Shown: piece after piece, positions 1-8,541 of the stretch
Position numbering within the stretch: position 1 is the stretch's first letter
Layout: every line of letters begins with the position of its first letter
Assembly: GCA_002435715.1 (NCBI GenBank)
Contig: DISD01000090.1
Location: 454 to 21,164, forward strand
Length of the DNA: 20,711 bases
Direction of reading: 5' to 3'
Origin: Rhodospirillaceae bacterium UBA6219
GTDB lineage: Bacteria > Pseudomonadota > Alphaproteobacteria > Rhodospirillales > Magnetospirillaceae
The notes under the pieces: generated by a model
What the model was told of the DNA's origin: nothing
What the model saw: only the letters and a program-made list of their open reading frames with translations
The model's database searches: none
Program-made: the position numbers and the translations under genes

Positions 1-1197
1 GACATCATCTTCTTCTGGGTCGCCCGCATGATGATGATGGGCATCCATTTCATGGGAGACGTTCCCTTCAAGGATATCTACATCCATGCCCTGGTCCGCG
101 ACGAGAAGGGCCAGAAGATGTCGAAATCCAAGGGCAACGTCATCGATCCCTTGGTGCTGATGGACAAGTACGGCACCGACGCCGTGCGCTTCACCCTGGC
201 GGCGCTGGCCGCCCAGGGCCGAGACATCAAGCTGGCGGAAGGCCGGGTCGAAGGCTATCGCAACTTCGCCACCAAGCTGTGGAACGCGGCGCGTTTCTGC
301 CAGATGAACGAATGCGCCCCGGTCGACAGCTTTGATCCCAAGGCGGTGAAGCAGACTGTCAACCGCTGGGTTGTCGGCAAGGCCGCCGAGGCAGCCGACA
401 AGGTGGCCCAGGCCATCGAAGGCTATCGTTACGATGCCGCCGCCAGCGCCATCTATCAGTTCGTTTGGGGAACTTTCTGCGATTGGTACCTGGAATTCGC
501 CAAGCCCATCTTCGGCGGCGCCGACGAGGTGGCGAAGGCGGAAACCCGGGCCACTGCGGCTTGGACCTTGGACACCATTCTTCACATCCTGCACCCCTTC
601 ATGCCCTTCATCACCGAGGAATTGTGGGAACAGATGGGCACCCGCAGCGAGGCGTTGATGTTGCGCCCGTGGCCCAGCCTGTCCGGCCTGCATGACGCGG
701 CGGCGGAAGAGGAAATGGATTGGGTGGTGCGCGTGGTTTCCACCGTGCGTGGCGTGCGTTCGGAAATGAACGTTCCGCCTTCGGCCCAGGTCGATTTGCT
801 GGCTACCGGACTGACCGACGGCAAGAAGGCTTGGGTGGCGACCCATGCCGAGATCATCAACCGTCTGGCCCGTTTGGCCGCCTTCGAAGCCCAAGCCGAC
901 GCCCAGCGCGTCGCCCAGGCTTTCTCGCACGGGGCTGCCCAGATGGTGGTGGACGAGGCGACCCTGGTCATGCCTTTGGCCGGCGTCATCGACATCGACA
1001 AGGAACGGGCCCGCCTGGAAAAGGAAATCACCAAGGTCGAAGGTGAAATCCAGAAGGTGGACAAGAAGTTCGGCAACCCGGATTTCGTTGCCCGAGCCGC
1101 CCCGGAAGTGGTCGAGGAAAATCGGGAACGTCGCCAGGAATGGGCGGCCGCCAAGGAAAAGTTGCAAGAAGCCTTGCAGCGTTTGTCCGGCGCCTGA
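1..1197 (+). CDS. valS: Valine--tRNA ligase, C-terminal part (5' truncated by window edge)
   Basis: Class I aminoacyl-tRNA synthetase that charges tRNA-Val in the cytoplasm. The reading frame is open from base 1, so the start lies outside the window. The fragment opens with DIIFFWVARMMMMG, typical of the ValS catalytic core, and reaches the class I signature KMSKS at about residues 40-44 of the fragment (QKMSKSKGNV). The anticodon-binding helical domain follows (WNAARFCQMN, then LHPFMPFITEELWEQ). The last ~65 residues are a charged, heptad-like stretch starting VIDIDKERARLEKEI, which matches the C-terminal coiled-coil arm that distinguishes ValS from IleS and LeuS. About 398 residues are visible of a family usually near 880-950. 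The gene ends at TGA and is followed within 10 bases by a strong hairpin. It appears intact where visible. Confidence 0.97.
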   Translation, partial: DIIFFWVARMMMMGIHFMGDVPFKDIYIHALVRDEKGQKMSKSKGNVIDPLVLMDKYGTDAVRFTLAALAAQGRDIKLAEGRVEGYRNFATKLWNAARFCQMNECAPVDSFDPKAVKQTVNRWVVGKAAEAADKVAQAIEGYRYDAAASAIYQFVWGTFCDWYLEFAKPIFGGADEVAKAETRATAAWTLDTILHILHPFMPFITEELWEQMGTRSEALMLRPWPSLSGLHDAAAEEEMDWVVRVVSTVRGVRSEMNVPPSAQVDLLATGLTDGKKAWVATHAEIINRLARLAAFEAQADAQRVAQAFSHGAAQMVVDEATLVMPLAGVIDIDKERARLEKEITKVEGEIQKVDKKFGNPDFVARAAPEVVEENRERRQEWAAAKEKLQEALQRLSGA

Positions 1198-1205
1198 GAT
1201 CGGTT

Positions 1206-1237
1206 GAAAAGAGGGGCGAAAGCCTCTCTTTTCATTT
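1206..1237 (+). terminator. Rho-independent terminator after valS
   Basis: A 12-bp stem (1206-1217 with 1222-1233, one G·U pair) closes on a GAAA tetraloop. The 3' arm ends CTCTTTTC and is followed by ATTT, so the U-rich tract partly overlaps the stem. It starts 9 bases after the valS stop and separates valS from the downstream diguanylate cyclase gene. Confidence 0.85.
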
Positions 1238-1317
1238 CCACTGTCGCACTAGTCCTTATCCCATGGTATGAACCGAGAAAGCATCGCAACTGATGCAAGA
1301 ATAGGCCGGGGAGGCCC

Positions 1318-3249
1318 ATGTCTGATTTTGCCCATCGCCTGACCCGAGGCTTGACCGTTCGCTATGTCGCCGTTTTGGCGATCATCGGCGCGTTGGCGGT
1401 CGGTTCGTTCCTGGGGCTGGCGCGGGTGATGATGGATGCCGAAAGCACCATTACCGTGGTCAACGCCTCGGCCAGTCAGAAGGTGTTGGTCGAACAGGTT
1501 CTGGGTTTGTCCGAAAAAATGATCCTTTTGCGGGCGAATTCCGCCCAGGCCGGCAAGGTCGAACGGGAATTGCAGGCGGTACTGGATCATTTAGAGGCCA
1601 TTCATCGTGGCCTGCTGCAGGGCCTGCCCGAACTGAAGCGGCCGCAGCCCCCCTCTGAACGGGTCCGCGGACTGTATTTCGGTCCTGAAGCACAATTGGA
1701 TGGCGAGTTGCGCGATTTCATCGGCCATGGTCGGGGGCTTTTGGTCGCGCGCTTGGGCGACCAGGCCTTCGCCGCCGACGTCCAGGCCTTGCGCGATGCG
1801 GTGGACGGCGGTTTGCTGAACCGCATCGATCGTCTGACCTCGTTGCATCAGCAGGACAACCTGGAACGCCTGCAACACATGTTCGGTTATCATGCCGCCG
1901 TGGTGGCCGTGGTGCTGTTCTTGTTGGTCATCTCGGCGGCGATCGTGTTCCGACCCATGGTGGCCCGCATTCGCGAAGATCTCGTGTTGCGTCAGGCCAA
2001 TGAAAAACGTCTGCGTGAATCCGAGGAACGCTTGTGGCGCATGCTGCAGGAAAGCCCGGTCGGGGTGTCGGCGTCGCGTCGCAAGGATGGTTTGGTGGTG
2101 TTCGCCAATGCCCGTTTTTGTGAAATCCTGCGCACCGAACCGCGCAATGTCCTGGGCCGCCATGCCCGCGACCTGTACGTGGACGAACGCCAGTTGTCGA
2201 CGGTGGTCGCCGATTTGAAGGCCCATGGCGAGGTCAATGATTCCGAAGTGGAGTTCAGCCGCTTTGATGGCGAGCCTTTCCACGCGCTGCTGACGGTCAA
2301 GCCCTCGCAATTCGAAGGTGAGGCGGTCAATCTGGCGTGGATCTATGACATCTCGGCCATGAAGGCTGCGGAAGAAAAGCTGAAGCTGACCGCCAAGGTG
2401 GTGGAAAGCGCCAGCGAGGCGGTGGTCATCACCAATGCCAAGAATCAGATCGAATACGTCAACCCGGCTTTTTCCGCCATCACCGAATATAGTGCCGAGG
2501 AAGTCATCGGCCAGAATCCGGCTTTGTGGCGTTCGGGACGTCATGATGGCGATTTCTACCAAGGTATGTGGGAAGGGTTGAACACCCAGGGCCGTTGGCG
2601 TGGCGAGATTTGGAACCGCCGCAAATCGGGCGAGTTCTATGCCGAGTGGCTATCCATCGTCGCCATCAAGGACGACCAGGACGCGGTCAGCCATTACATC
2701 GCCATCTTCTCGGATATCACCCATCGCAAGGAAGACGAGGAAAGGGTGTGGCGGCAAGCCAATTTCGACGCCCTGACCGGTCTGCCCAACCGCGCCTTGT
2801 TCATCGACCGTTTGAACCAGGCCATCCGTCAATCCAAGCGCGAAGGGCGCAAATTCGCGCTGTTCTTCATCGATCTGGATGGCTTCAAACAGGTCAATGA
2901 CAGCCTGGGGCATGCCGCTGGTGACTTGCTGCTGCAGCAGACGGCCAAACGGCTGGTCGATTGCGTGCGTTCTTCCGACACCGTCGCCCGCCTTGCCGGC
3001 GACGAGTTCACCTGTATCGTCCAAGGGGTGCAAGGTAAGGAAGATGTCGGCATGGTCGCCGCCAAGATATTGGAACGACTGGCGGCTCCGTTCGACCTCG
3101 AGGGGCGGTCGGCGGAAGTGCGCGGGTCGGTGGGGGTGGCCATCTATCCCGATGACGGTGCCGATGGCCCCGGCTTGCTCCACGTGGCCGACGAAGCCAT
3201 GTACCGGGTCAAGCGCCGGGGCAAGAACAGCTTCGAATTCGCCAATTAG
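1318..3249 (+). CDS. Membrane-bound diguanylate cyclase: PilJ-like sensor, two PAS domains, GGDEF
   Basis: Likely makes cyclic di-GMP from two GTP at the inner membrane in response to a periplasmic signal. Of 643 residues, TM1 is at about 15-37 and TM2 at about 192-211, enclosing a periplasmic region of about 155 residues. This starts VVNASASQKVLVEQVLGL and contains AIHRGLLQG, resembling the PilJ-type (type IV pili methyl-accepting) sensor. Two PAS domains follow (about 232-355 and 356-475; the second has VVITNAKNQIEYVNPAF and FSDITHRK). The GGDEF domain begins DALTGLPNRALF. Its active-site loop reads AGDEF (560-564), a variant found in some active cyclases. The metal-binding FIDLDGFKQVND and the RxxD inhibitory site (RSSD, five residues before AGDEF) are present, so feedback inhibition by c-di-GMP is likely. 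There is no EAL domain. The ATG is preceded by GGGGAGG with short spacing. The gene looks monocistronic, flanked by the valS terminator and convergent argE. Confidence 0.93.
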   Translation: MSDFAHRLTRGLTVRYVAVLAIIGALAVGSFLGLARVMMDAESTITVVNASASQKVLVEQVLGLSEKMILLRANSAQAGKVERELQAVLDHLEAIHRGLLQGLPELKRPQPPSERVRGLYFGPEAQLDGELRDFIGHGRGLLVARLGDQAFAADVQALRDAVDGGLLNRIDRLTSLHQQDNLERLQHMFGYHAAVVAVVLFLLVISAAIVFRPMVARIREDLVLRQANEKRLRESEERLWRMLQESPVGVSASRRKDGLVVFANARFCEILRTEPRNVLGRHARDLYVDERQLSTVVADLKAHGEVNDSEVEFSRFDGEPFHALLTVKPSQFEGEAVNLAWIYDISAMKAAEEKLKLTAKVVESASEAVVITNAKNQIEYVNPAFSAITEYSAEEVIGQNPALWRSGRHDGDFYQGMWEGLNTQGRWRGEIWNRRKSGEFYAEWLSIVAIKDDQDAVSHYIAIFSDITHRKEDEERVWRQANFDALTGLPNRALFIDRLNQAIRQSKREGRKFALFFIDLDGFKQVNDSLGHAAGDLLLQQTAKRLVDCVRSSDTVARLAGDEFTCIVQGVQGKEDVGMVAAKILERLAAPFDLEGRSAEVRGSVGVAIYPDDGADGPGLLHVADEAMYRVKRRGKNSFEFAN

Positions 3250-3278
3250 ACTTGTTTGTGCCAAAGCGGAAACAAGTC
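3249..3278. repeat. Inverted repeat between the diguanylate cyclase and argE genes
   Basis: A perfect 9-bp inverted repeat (GACTTGTTT at 3249-3257, AAACAAGTC at 3270-3278) with a 12-base loop begins on the last base of the stop codon. It sits in the 102-bp gap between two convergent genes, so it could end transcription from both sides. The stem is weak and lacks a U tract on either strand, so a terminator role is only a suggestion. Confidence 0.35.
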
Positions 3279-3351
3279 CAAGCGCTTAAACGTGGCCCGT
3301 GCCGGGCTGTTCAGACGCCACTCGGGCTCACACTTTGTCGCGACTTCACGT

Positions 3352-4503
3352 CTAGGACGTGCTCATGCGCGCCAGCAGGCGGCGGATGAAGGCCTCGCCT
3401 TGCAACACTTGGTCGATGGCGATGAACTCGTCGGGCTTATGCGCCTGCTGGATCGAGCCGGGGCCGCAGACCACGGTGGGGATGCCGGCCTGGTTGAACA
3501 AGCCGGCCTCGGTGGTGAAGCTGACCTTGGCGGTGTCGTTGTTGCCCGACAACTGGCGGGCCAGGATGGCGGCCTCGTCGTCGTCGTCGGTCAACAGCCC
3601 GGCCGTGGTGTTGTATTCGTCGAACATGATGCCGGTGGCGGGGTCCACCATCAGCATTTCCGGCACCAGATCCTGGGCGAAGCCGCGCAATTCGGCCATC
3701 AATTCCTCGGGGTCGTGGTTGGGCAGGTTGCGGAACTCGAATTCGAAACTGCACTGGGCGGGAACGATGTTCAGCGCCGTGCCGCCCTGGATCACCCCGG
3801 TGTGGACGGTGGTGTAGGGGGGCTGGTAACCATGGTCGAAGGGGCCGTGTTCGCGGATGCGCTTTTGCATGTGACGCAGATAGGTGACCATCTCGGCGGC
3901 GATCTCCACCGCGTTGACGCCACGGTCGTTCAGCGCTGAATGGCATTCCTTGCCATGGACGTGGCAGCGAACGTTTTTTTTACCCTTATGTCCGACAATG
4001 ACCCGCATTTCGGTGGGTTCGCCCACAATGCACAGCCTGGGTTTTACGGGGAGGGTCGTAACATCCTGGATCAACCGGCGGACGCCGATGCAGCCGATCT
4101 CTTCGTCATAGGAAAAGGCGAAGTGGATGGGCATGGAAAGCGGGGCGGCGGCGAATTCGGGGGCAAGGGCAAGACAAATGGCGATGAAGCTTTTCATGTC
4201 CGATGTGCCGCGGCCATAAAGTCGTCCGTCTTTGCGCACAACATGGAAGGGATCGGCAGACCAGTCTTGACCATCAACAGGTACGACGTCGGTATGTCCC
4301 GACAATACGATTCCGGGGATATCCGCAGGTCCAATGGTGGCGAACAAGTTTGCTTTTTCTTGCGCGTCATCATAAGTCATTCGAATATCGGCGCCATGTC
4401 GTGACAAAATGTCGGCGGCGAACTGAATGAGTTGGATGTTAGTTTTGTAGCTGGTGGTGTCGAAGCTGACGAGGCGTTCGATCATGTCCATGCTTTCAGG
4501 CAT
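3352..4503 (-). CDS. argE: Acetylornithine deacetylase (M20 family metallohydrolase)
   Basis: Hydrolyses N-acetylornithine to ornithine and acetate in arginine biosynthesis; cytoplasmic, two-metal M20 enzyme. Metal and catalytic residues are visible: GHTDVVP (His70, Asp72), GRGTSDMKSF (Asp102 bridging), YDEEIG (Glu134 general base, Glu135 metal) and the late His355 in QQAHKPDEF. The opening MIERLVSFDTTS and the GEPTEM segment favour ArgE over DapE, though the M20 family is hard to split by eye. The start chosen is the ATG at 4503, giving 383 residues, the same length as E. coli ArgE; a TTG nine codons upstream keeps the frame but is less likely. A weak GGGA lies 6 bases before the ATG. It is divergent from the secretion operon, with a 120-bp shared upstream region, and no other arg genes are nearby. 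Confidence 0.88.
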   Translation of the reverse strand: MPESMDMIERLVSFDTTSYKTNIQLIQFAADILSRHGADIRMTYDDAQEKANLFATIGPADIPGIVLSGHTDVVPVDGQDWSADPFHVVRKDGRLYGRGTSDMKSFIAICLALAPEFAAAPLSMPIHFAFSYDEEIGCIGVRRLIQDVTTLPVKPRLCIVGEPTEMRVIVGHKGKKNVRCHVHGKECHSALNDRGVNAVEIAAEMVTYLRHMQKRIREHGPFDHGYQPPYTTVHTGVIQGGTALNIVPAQCSFEFEFRNLPNHDPEELMAELRGFAQDLVPEMLMVDPATGIMFDEYNTTAGLLTDDDDEAAILARQLSGNNDTAKVSFTTEAGLFNQAGIPTVVCGPGSIQQAHKPDEFIAIDQVLQGEAFIRRLLARMSTS

Positions 4504-4623
4504 GTTTGGTCCCGCTGTTTGGCCGATCAAGCCGCCGGCAAAGTGGTCTTAAGGGAATCATCATAGGGTGCCGGGCAGTATGGTGCCAACACCGTGATGT
4601 GGGGAAGTTTGGATCGCAGGCGA

Positions 4624-6363
4624 ATGAGTGAAGCCAGTTCCGCCGCAACGGCGGGTACAGTCAAGAAAGAACCGGCTTTTCAGCTGGGGGCGTTTTCCAC
4701 GCTGCGGTCGAATTTGTTCGACCTGGCGGTGGCGTCGCTGTTCCTGAATGTCTTGGGTCTGGCCTTGCCCATGTCGCTGCTGCAGGTTTACGACCGCATT
4801 TTGCCCAACCATTCCACCGGCACCATGGTGTTGTTGATGACCGGCGTGTTGGGCGCGCTGATCTTGGAATCGATCCTCAATTTTGGCCGTTCCTATATCA
4901 CCGGCTGGGTCGGCGCCCGTTTCGAACACAAGGCCGGCTGCTCGGCCATCAACCGCCTGATGACCACCGGTATCGACGCCTTCGAGAAGGAAGGGGCGGG
5001 CGTGCATCTGGAACGCCTGAATTCCTTGGCGCAGGTTCGTGAATTCTATGCCGGTCAGGCGCTGCTGACCTTGCTGGATCTGCCGTTCGCCCTGATCTAT
5101 CTGGGTTTGGTGGCGCTGATGGGGGGCTGGCTGGTCCTGGTCCCGGTTGTCCTGCTGATTTTGTTCGCCGCTTCCGCCGTCAAGGTGGGCACCAAGCTGC
5201 GTGACGCCATCGAAAAGCGCATGGTCGCCGACGACCGCCGCTTCAACTTTCTGATCGAGGTGTTGGGCGGCATCCACAGCGTCAAGGCCATGTCCATGGA
5301 AGCGCAGATGGTGCGCCGCTATGAACGACTGCAGGAAAGCTGTGCCGAGGGCTATTACACCGTGGCGCTGCGCAGCTCCAGCGCGCTCGGCGTGTCGTCC
5401 TTCTTCTCGCAATTGACCACCATCTCGGTGGCCGCCTTCGGCAGTCTGATCGTCATGAATGGCGACATGACCACCGGCGGTTTGGCCGCCGCCTCGCTGC
5501 TGGCCGGCCGCGCCATGTCGCCCATCCAAAAGGCCCTGGGGGTATGGACGCGTTTCCAAAGCTTCGTTTTGGCCCGTGGACGTCTGGAAAAGCTGTTCGC
5601 CCTGCCGCCGGAATCCGAGGCCGGGTTGCCAAAGATGCCGCAGACCAAGGGACGGCTGGAATTGGAAGCGGTCAGCTTCAAGTTCGGCGAAAAGCTGCCC
5701 GACGTCATCAAGCAAGCCAGCATCGTCATCGAGGAAGGCGAATGTGTGGCCATATCGGGGGGCAACGGGTCCGGCAAGACCACGCTTTTGGCGTTGATGC
5801 AAGGCGCGTTGCGTCCCACGTCGGGACGTCTGTTGGTGGATGGGGTCGACGTCACCAGCTACGAACCGCAATCGGTGCGTGACCAGATCGCCTATTTGCC
5901 GCAATCGGGTGTGCTGTTCCAGGGCACCATCTTGCAAAACATCACCATGTTCCGCCCGGAATACGACGACATCGCGGTGGAAACCGCCGGTCTTCTGGGC
6001 CTGGACGAAGTGGTGGCGACCATGGCTTTCGGTTTCGACACCCCGGTGGGCGACGGCGCCTATGATTCCTTGCCGCGCGGCATCAAGCAGCGCATCGCCA
6101 TCGCCCGTGCCCTGGTTCACAATCCGCGCATCGTGCTGTTCGACGAAGCCAACACCGCGGTGGATTCGGCCGGCGACAATTTCCTGCGCGTGTGGCTGGA
6201 ACGGGCCAAGGGCAAGCGGACCCTGGTGCTGGTCACCCATCGCCCGTCCCTGGTCAAGTTGGCCGACAAGGTCTATGACCTTGACCATGGTGTGCTGACC
6301 GTCAAGCCGCCCAAGGATGACAATCCCTTCTTGTCCTTGGCCGCCCCCAAAGGTGGTTCATGA
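4624..6363 (+). CDS. Type I secretion ABC half-transporter (TMD-NBD), first of a pair
   Basis: Inner-membrane export ATPase, first gene of a probable type I secretion operon. Residues about 30-310 form the six-helix transmembrane domain with the T1SS-like start LNVLGLALPMSLLQVYDRI and no C39-like leader domain. The nucleotide-binding domain has Walker A GGNGSGKT (379-386), a Q-loop (YLPQSGVLFQGTI), Walker B LFDEA with catalytic Glu508, a D-loop TAVD and the switch His539. The signature motif is unusual: LPRGI (483-487), then KQR, where LSGGQ is expected. With the next gene starting on its stop codon (ATGA overlap), it likely forms a heterodimer with that product. The ATG at 4624 (579 aa) is preferred because AGG lies just upstream; ATGs at 4594 and 4597 add about ten residues but lack a ribosome site. 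Confidence 0.88.
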   Translation: MSEASSAATAGTVKKEPAFQLGAFSTLRSNLFDLAVASLFLNVLGLALPMSLLQVYDRILPNHSTGTMVLLMTGVLGALILESILNFGRSYITGWVGARFEHKAGCSAINRLMTTGIDAFEKEGAGVHLERLNSLAQVREFYAGQALLTLLDLPFALIYLGLVALMGGWLVLVPVVLLILFAASAVKVGTKLRDAIEKRMVADDRRFNFLIEVLGGIHSVKAMSMEAQMVRRYERLQESCAEGYYTVALRSSSALGVSSFFSQLTTISVAAFGSLIVMNGDMTTGGLAAASLLAGRAMSPIQKALGVWTRFQSFVLARGRLEKLFALPPESEAGLPKMPQTKGRLELEAVSFKFGEKLPDVIKQASIVIEEGECVAISGGNGSGKTTLLALMQGALRPTSGRLLVDGVDVTSYEPQSVRDQIAYLPQSGVLFQGTILQNITMFRPEYDDIAVETAGLLGLDEVVATMAFGFDTPVGDGAYDSLPRGIKQRIAIARALVHNPRIVLFDEANTAVDSAGDNFLRVWLERAKGKRTLVLVTHRPSLVKLADKVYDLDHGVLTVKPPKDDNPFLSLAAPKGGS

Positions 6364-8522
6364 ACCAGGTCGCCCCCGCCGCCCAACCCAAGGCCAGCCA
6401 ACAGGCCATCGAGCATTATCAGGCGCAGATGGAGCGGTCCATCCTGGGCGGCTTTTCCGCCGCCTCGGACCTGGCGGCCTGCTTGTTGCCATTGCTGAAA
6501 GCCTTGGGGTGGAAGGGCGATCCCCGTCACGTGGCCGAATCCTTGCCGCATTTCGCCAATGACCTGGACTTGACCGGCCTGCGCAACGTCATGGCCCAGT
6601 TGAATTATTCCAGCCGTCCGCTGCGGGTCAGCCTGGATGAAATCGATTCCCGTCTGGTGCCGTGCCTGTTCCTGCCCGACAACCAGCCGGCTTTGGTCAT
6701 CCGTGCCAAGGATGCCGCCGGGATCGAGGTCTATGACAGCGCCAAGGACCAAATCCATCAGTTGGATAACCACCAACTGAAGGGGACGGCCTATTTCTTC
6801 ACGTCCCTGGGCGAGGCCGCACCCAGCCGTGTGGGCTGGTTCCGCACCGTGCTGGAACGTTTCCGGCCGCTGTTCTGGCAGGCGTTCTTCGTTACCTTGT
6901 TCCTGAACGTCATGGCCCTGGCCACGCCGGTCTTCGTCATGAACATCTACGACAAGGTGATCGGCACCAATTCCATGCCGTTGTTGACGGCGCTGTGCCT
7001 GGGCGTCGCCTTCGCCTTGGTCTTCGACGCCATCTTGCGCGCTGTCCGCGCCCGTATCCTGGCCTTCATCGGGGCACGGCTCGACAACATCATGGGCAAC
7101 AACATCTTTCAGCACCTGCTGGCCTTGCCGCCCGGTTTCACCGAACGCGCCACCATCGGTGCCCAGGTGGCCCGCATCAAGGACTTCGAATCGGTGCGCG
7201 AGTTCTTCACCGGGCCGCTGGCCACGGTGTTCATGGAACTGCCCTTCGCCATCTTCTATTTCGCCATCATCTTCATGTTGGGCGGAATCATCGCTTTGGT
7301 TCCGGTGATTTCCACCTTCTTGTTCATCATCGGTGGCTATCTGGTGATGCCGGTGGTGCGTAAGAACGTGTCCATTGCGTCCCGTGCCGCGTCGCGCCGT
7401 CAGGAATTCCTGATCGAGACCCTGGGCAAGATGCGCGCCGTCAAGCTGGCAGCGGCCGAACACAATTGGACCAAGCGTTATCGCGACATGTCGGCACGGG
7501 CCGCCTATGGTGGTTTCAAGAACGGCGTTTTCGCCGCCATGATCACCACCGGTTCCAATATCCTGATCGTGTCCTCGGGGCTGGCCACCATCTCGACCGG
7601 CGTGCTGGGCGTCATCGACGGCACCATGACCACCGGCGGCCTGATCGCCGCCATGATGCTGGTGTGGCGGGTGCTGGGGCCGTTGCAGACCGCCTTTACC
7701 CTGATCCAACGCGTCGAGCAGGTGAGGGGATCCATCACCCAGATCGACCAGTTGATGAACCTGAAGCCGGAACGCGACCCCAAGGCCATGGTGGCGCCGT
7801 TGAAGAACCTGAAGGGACGGGTATCGTTCTCACGCGTGTCGCTTCGTTATTCCAACGACGCCGACCCGGCGCTGGTGGGGGTGTCTTTCGACATCGAACC
7901 CGGTGAAGTGGTGGCGGTGACCGGGCGCAACGGTTCGGGCAAGTCGACCATCATCAAGCTGATGATGGGGCTTTATGCGCCGCAAGCCGGTTCGGTCCGC
8001 ATCGACAATTCCGACATGCGTCAGATCGACCCCTTGGAACTGCGTCATGCCATCGGCTATGTGCCGCAGGTGTGCAACCTGTTCTTCGGCACCATTGCGC
8101 AGAATTTGCGTCTGGCGCAGCCGACGGCCACCGAATCCGACATCCGCTGGGCCTGTGAAATGGCCGATGTGTGGGATGAAATCATGGCGCTGCCGCGTGG
8201 CATGGACACCCGCGTCGGCGATTCGAACATCGACCATTTGCCCACCAGCTTCGTCCAGAAACTGTCCTTGGCGCGGTGCTATCTGAAGCGCAGCCCGTTG
8301 ATGTTGTTCGATGAACCGGTGAACGGTTTGGATTTCGACGGCGACCGTCAATTCATGCAGGCGGTGGAATATTTCCGCGGCCAGTCCACCATCTTCATGG
8401 TCACCCACCGCCCCAGCCATCTGCGTTTCGCCGACAAGATCCTGGTTTTCGATGGCGGCTATCTGCGGTTGGCCGGCCCAGCCGACGAAGTGCGTGCCCG
8501 TATTCCTCCGGATTTGATTTAG
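6360..8522 (+). CDS. Type I secretion ABC half-transporter with degenerate C39-like N-terminal domain, second of a pair
   Basis: Second ABC exporter subunit, 720 residues, starting in the ATGA overlap with the previous gene, so translation is probably coupled. Residues 1 to about 140 resemble the C39-like leader domain of LapB/HlyB-type exporters (DLTGLRNVMAQLNYSSRPL, then DSRLVPCLFLPDNQPALVI). The His expected at GHFVVL-type positions is replaced (QPALVI), so it should bind cargo rather than cleave it. The transmembrane domain is at about 155-440. The ATPase domain has Walker A GRNGSGKS (522-529), a Q-loop (YVPQVCNLFFGTI), Walker B LFDEP with Glu652, a D-loop NGLD and His683. The signature is strongly diverged: LPTSF (627-631), then VQK, in place of LSGGQ. 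An intact Walker B Glu and His switch argue for real hydrolysis. Likely partners are the upstream subunit and the downstream HlyD protein. Confidence 0.88.
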   Translation: MNQVAPAAQPKASQQAIEHYQAQMERSILGGFSAASDLAACLLPLLKALGWKGDPRHVAESLPHFANDLDLTGLRNVMAQLNYSSRPLRVSLDEIDSRLVPCLFLPDNQPALVIRAKDAAGIEVYDSAKDQIHQLDNHQLKGTAYFFTSLGEAAPSRVGWFRTVLERFRPLFWQAFFVTLFLNVMALATPVFVMNIYDKVIGTNSMPLLTALCLGVAFALVFDAILRAVRARILAFIGARLDNIMGNNIFQHLLALPPGFTERATIGAQVARIKDFESVREFFTGPLATVFMELPFAIFYFAIIFMLGGIIALVPVISTFLFIIGGYLVMPVVRKNVSIASRAASRRQEFLIETLGKMRAVKLAAAEHNWTKRYRDMSARAAYGGFKNGVFAAMITTGSNILIVSSGLATISTGVLGVIDGTMTTGGLIAAMMLVWRVLGPLQTAFTLIQRVEQVRGSITQIDQLMNLKPERDPKAMVAPLKNLKGRVSFSRVSLRYSNDADPALVGVSFDIEPGEVVAVTGRNGSGKSTIIKLMMGLYAPQAGSVRIDNSDMRQIDPLELRHAIGYVPQVCNLFFGTIAQNLRLAQPTATESDIRWACEMADVWDEIMALPRGMDTRVGDSNIDHLPTSFVQKLSLARCYLKRSPLMLFDEPVNGLDFDGDRQFMQAVEYFRGQSTIFMVTHRPSHLRFADKILVFDGGYLRLAGPADEVRARIPPDLI

Positions 8523-8541
8523 CCTTCGGGATTTTCCAGTT

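Noticed and set aside
1281..1296. GCATC/GATGC inverted repeat before the diguanylate cyclase gene
   Set aside because: Only 5 bp with a 6-base gap; expected by chance at this length.
3256..3939. 227-codon plus-strand frame over argE
   Set aside because: Shadow frame with Gly/Val/His-rich sequence opposite clear M20 motifs.
4561..6288. 575-codon open frame antisense to the first ABC gene
   Set aside because: Composition is Gln/His/Gly/Arg-rich with no family motifs; it mirrors a confident gene in GC-rich codon usage. The same applies to 6273-7709, 8401-9642 and 14123-16444 on the minus strand.
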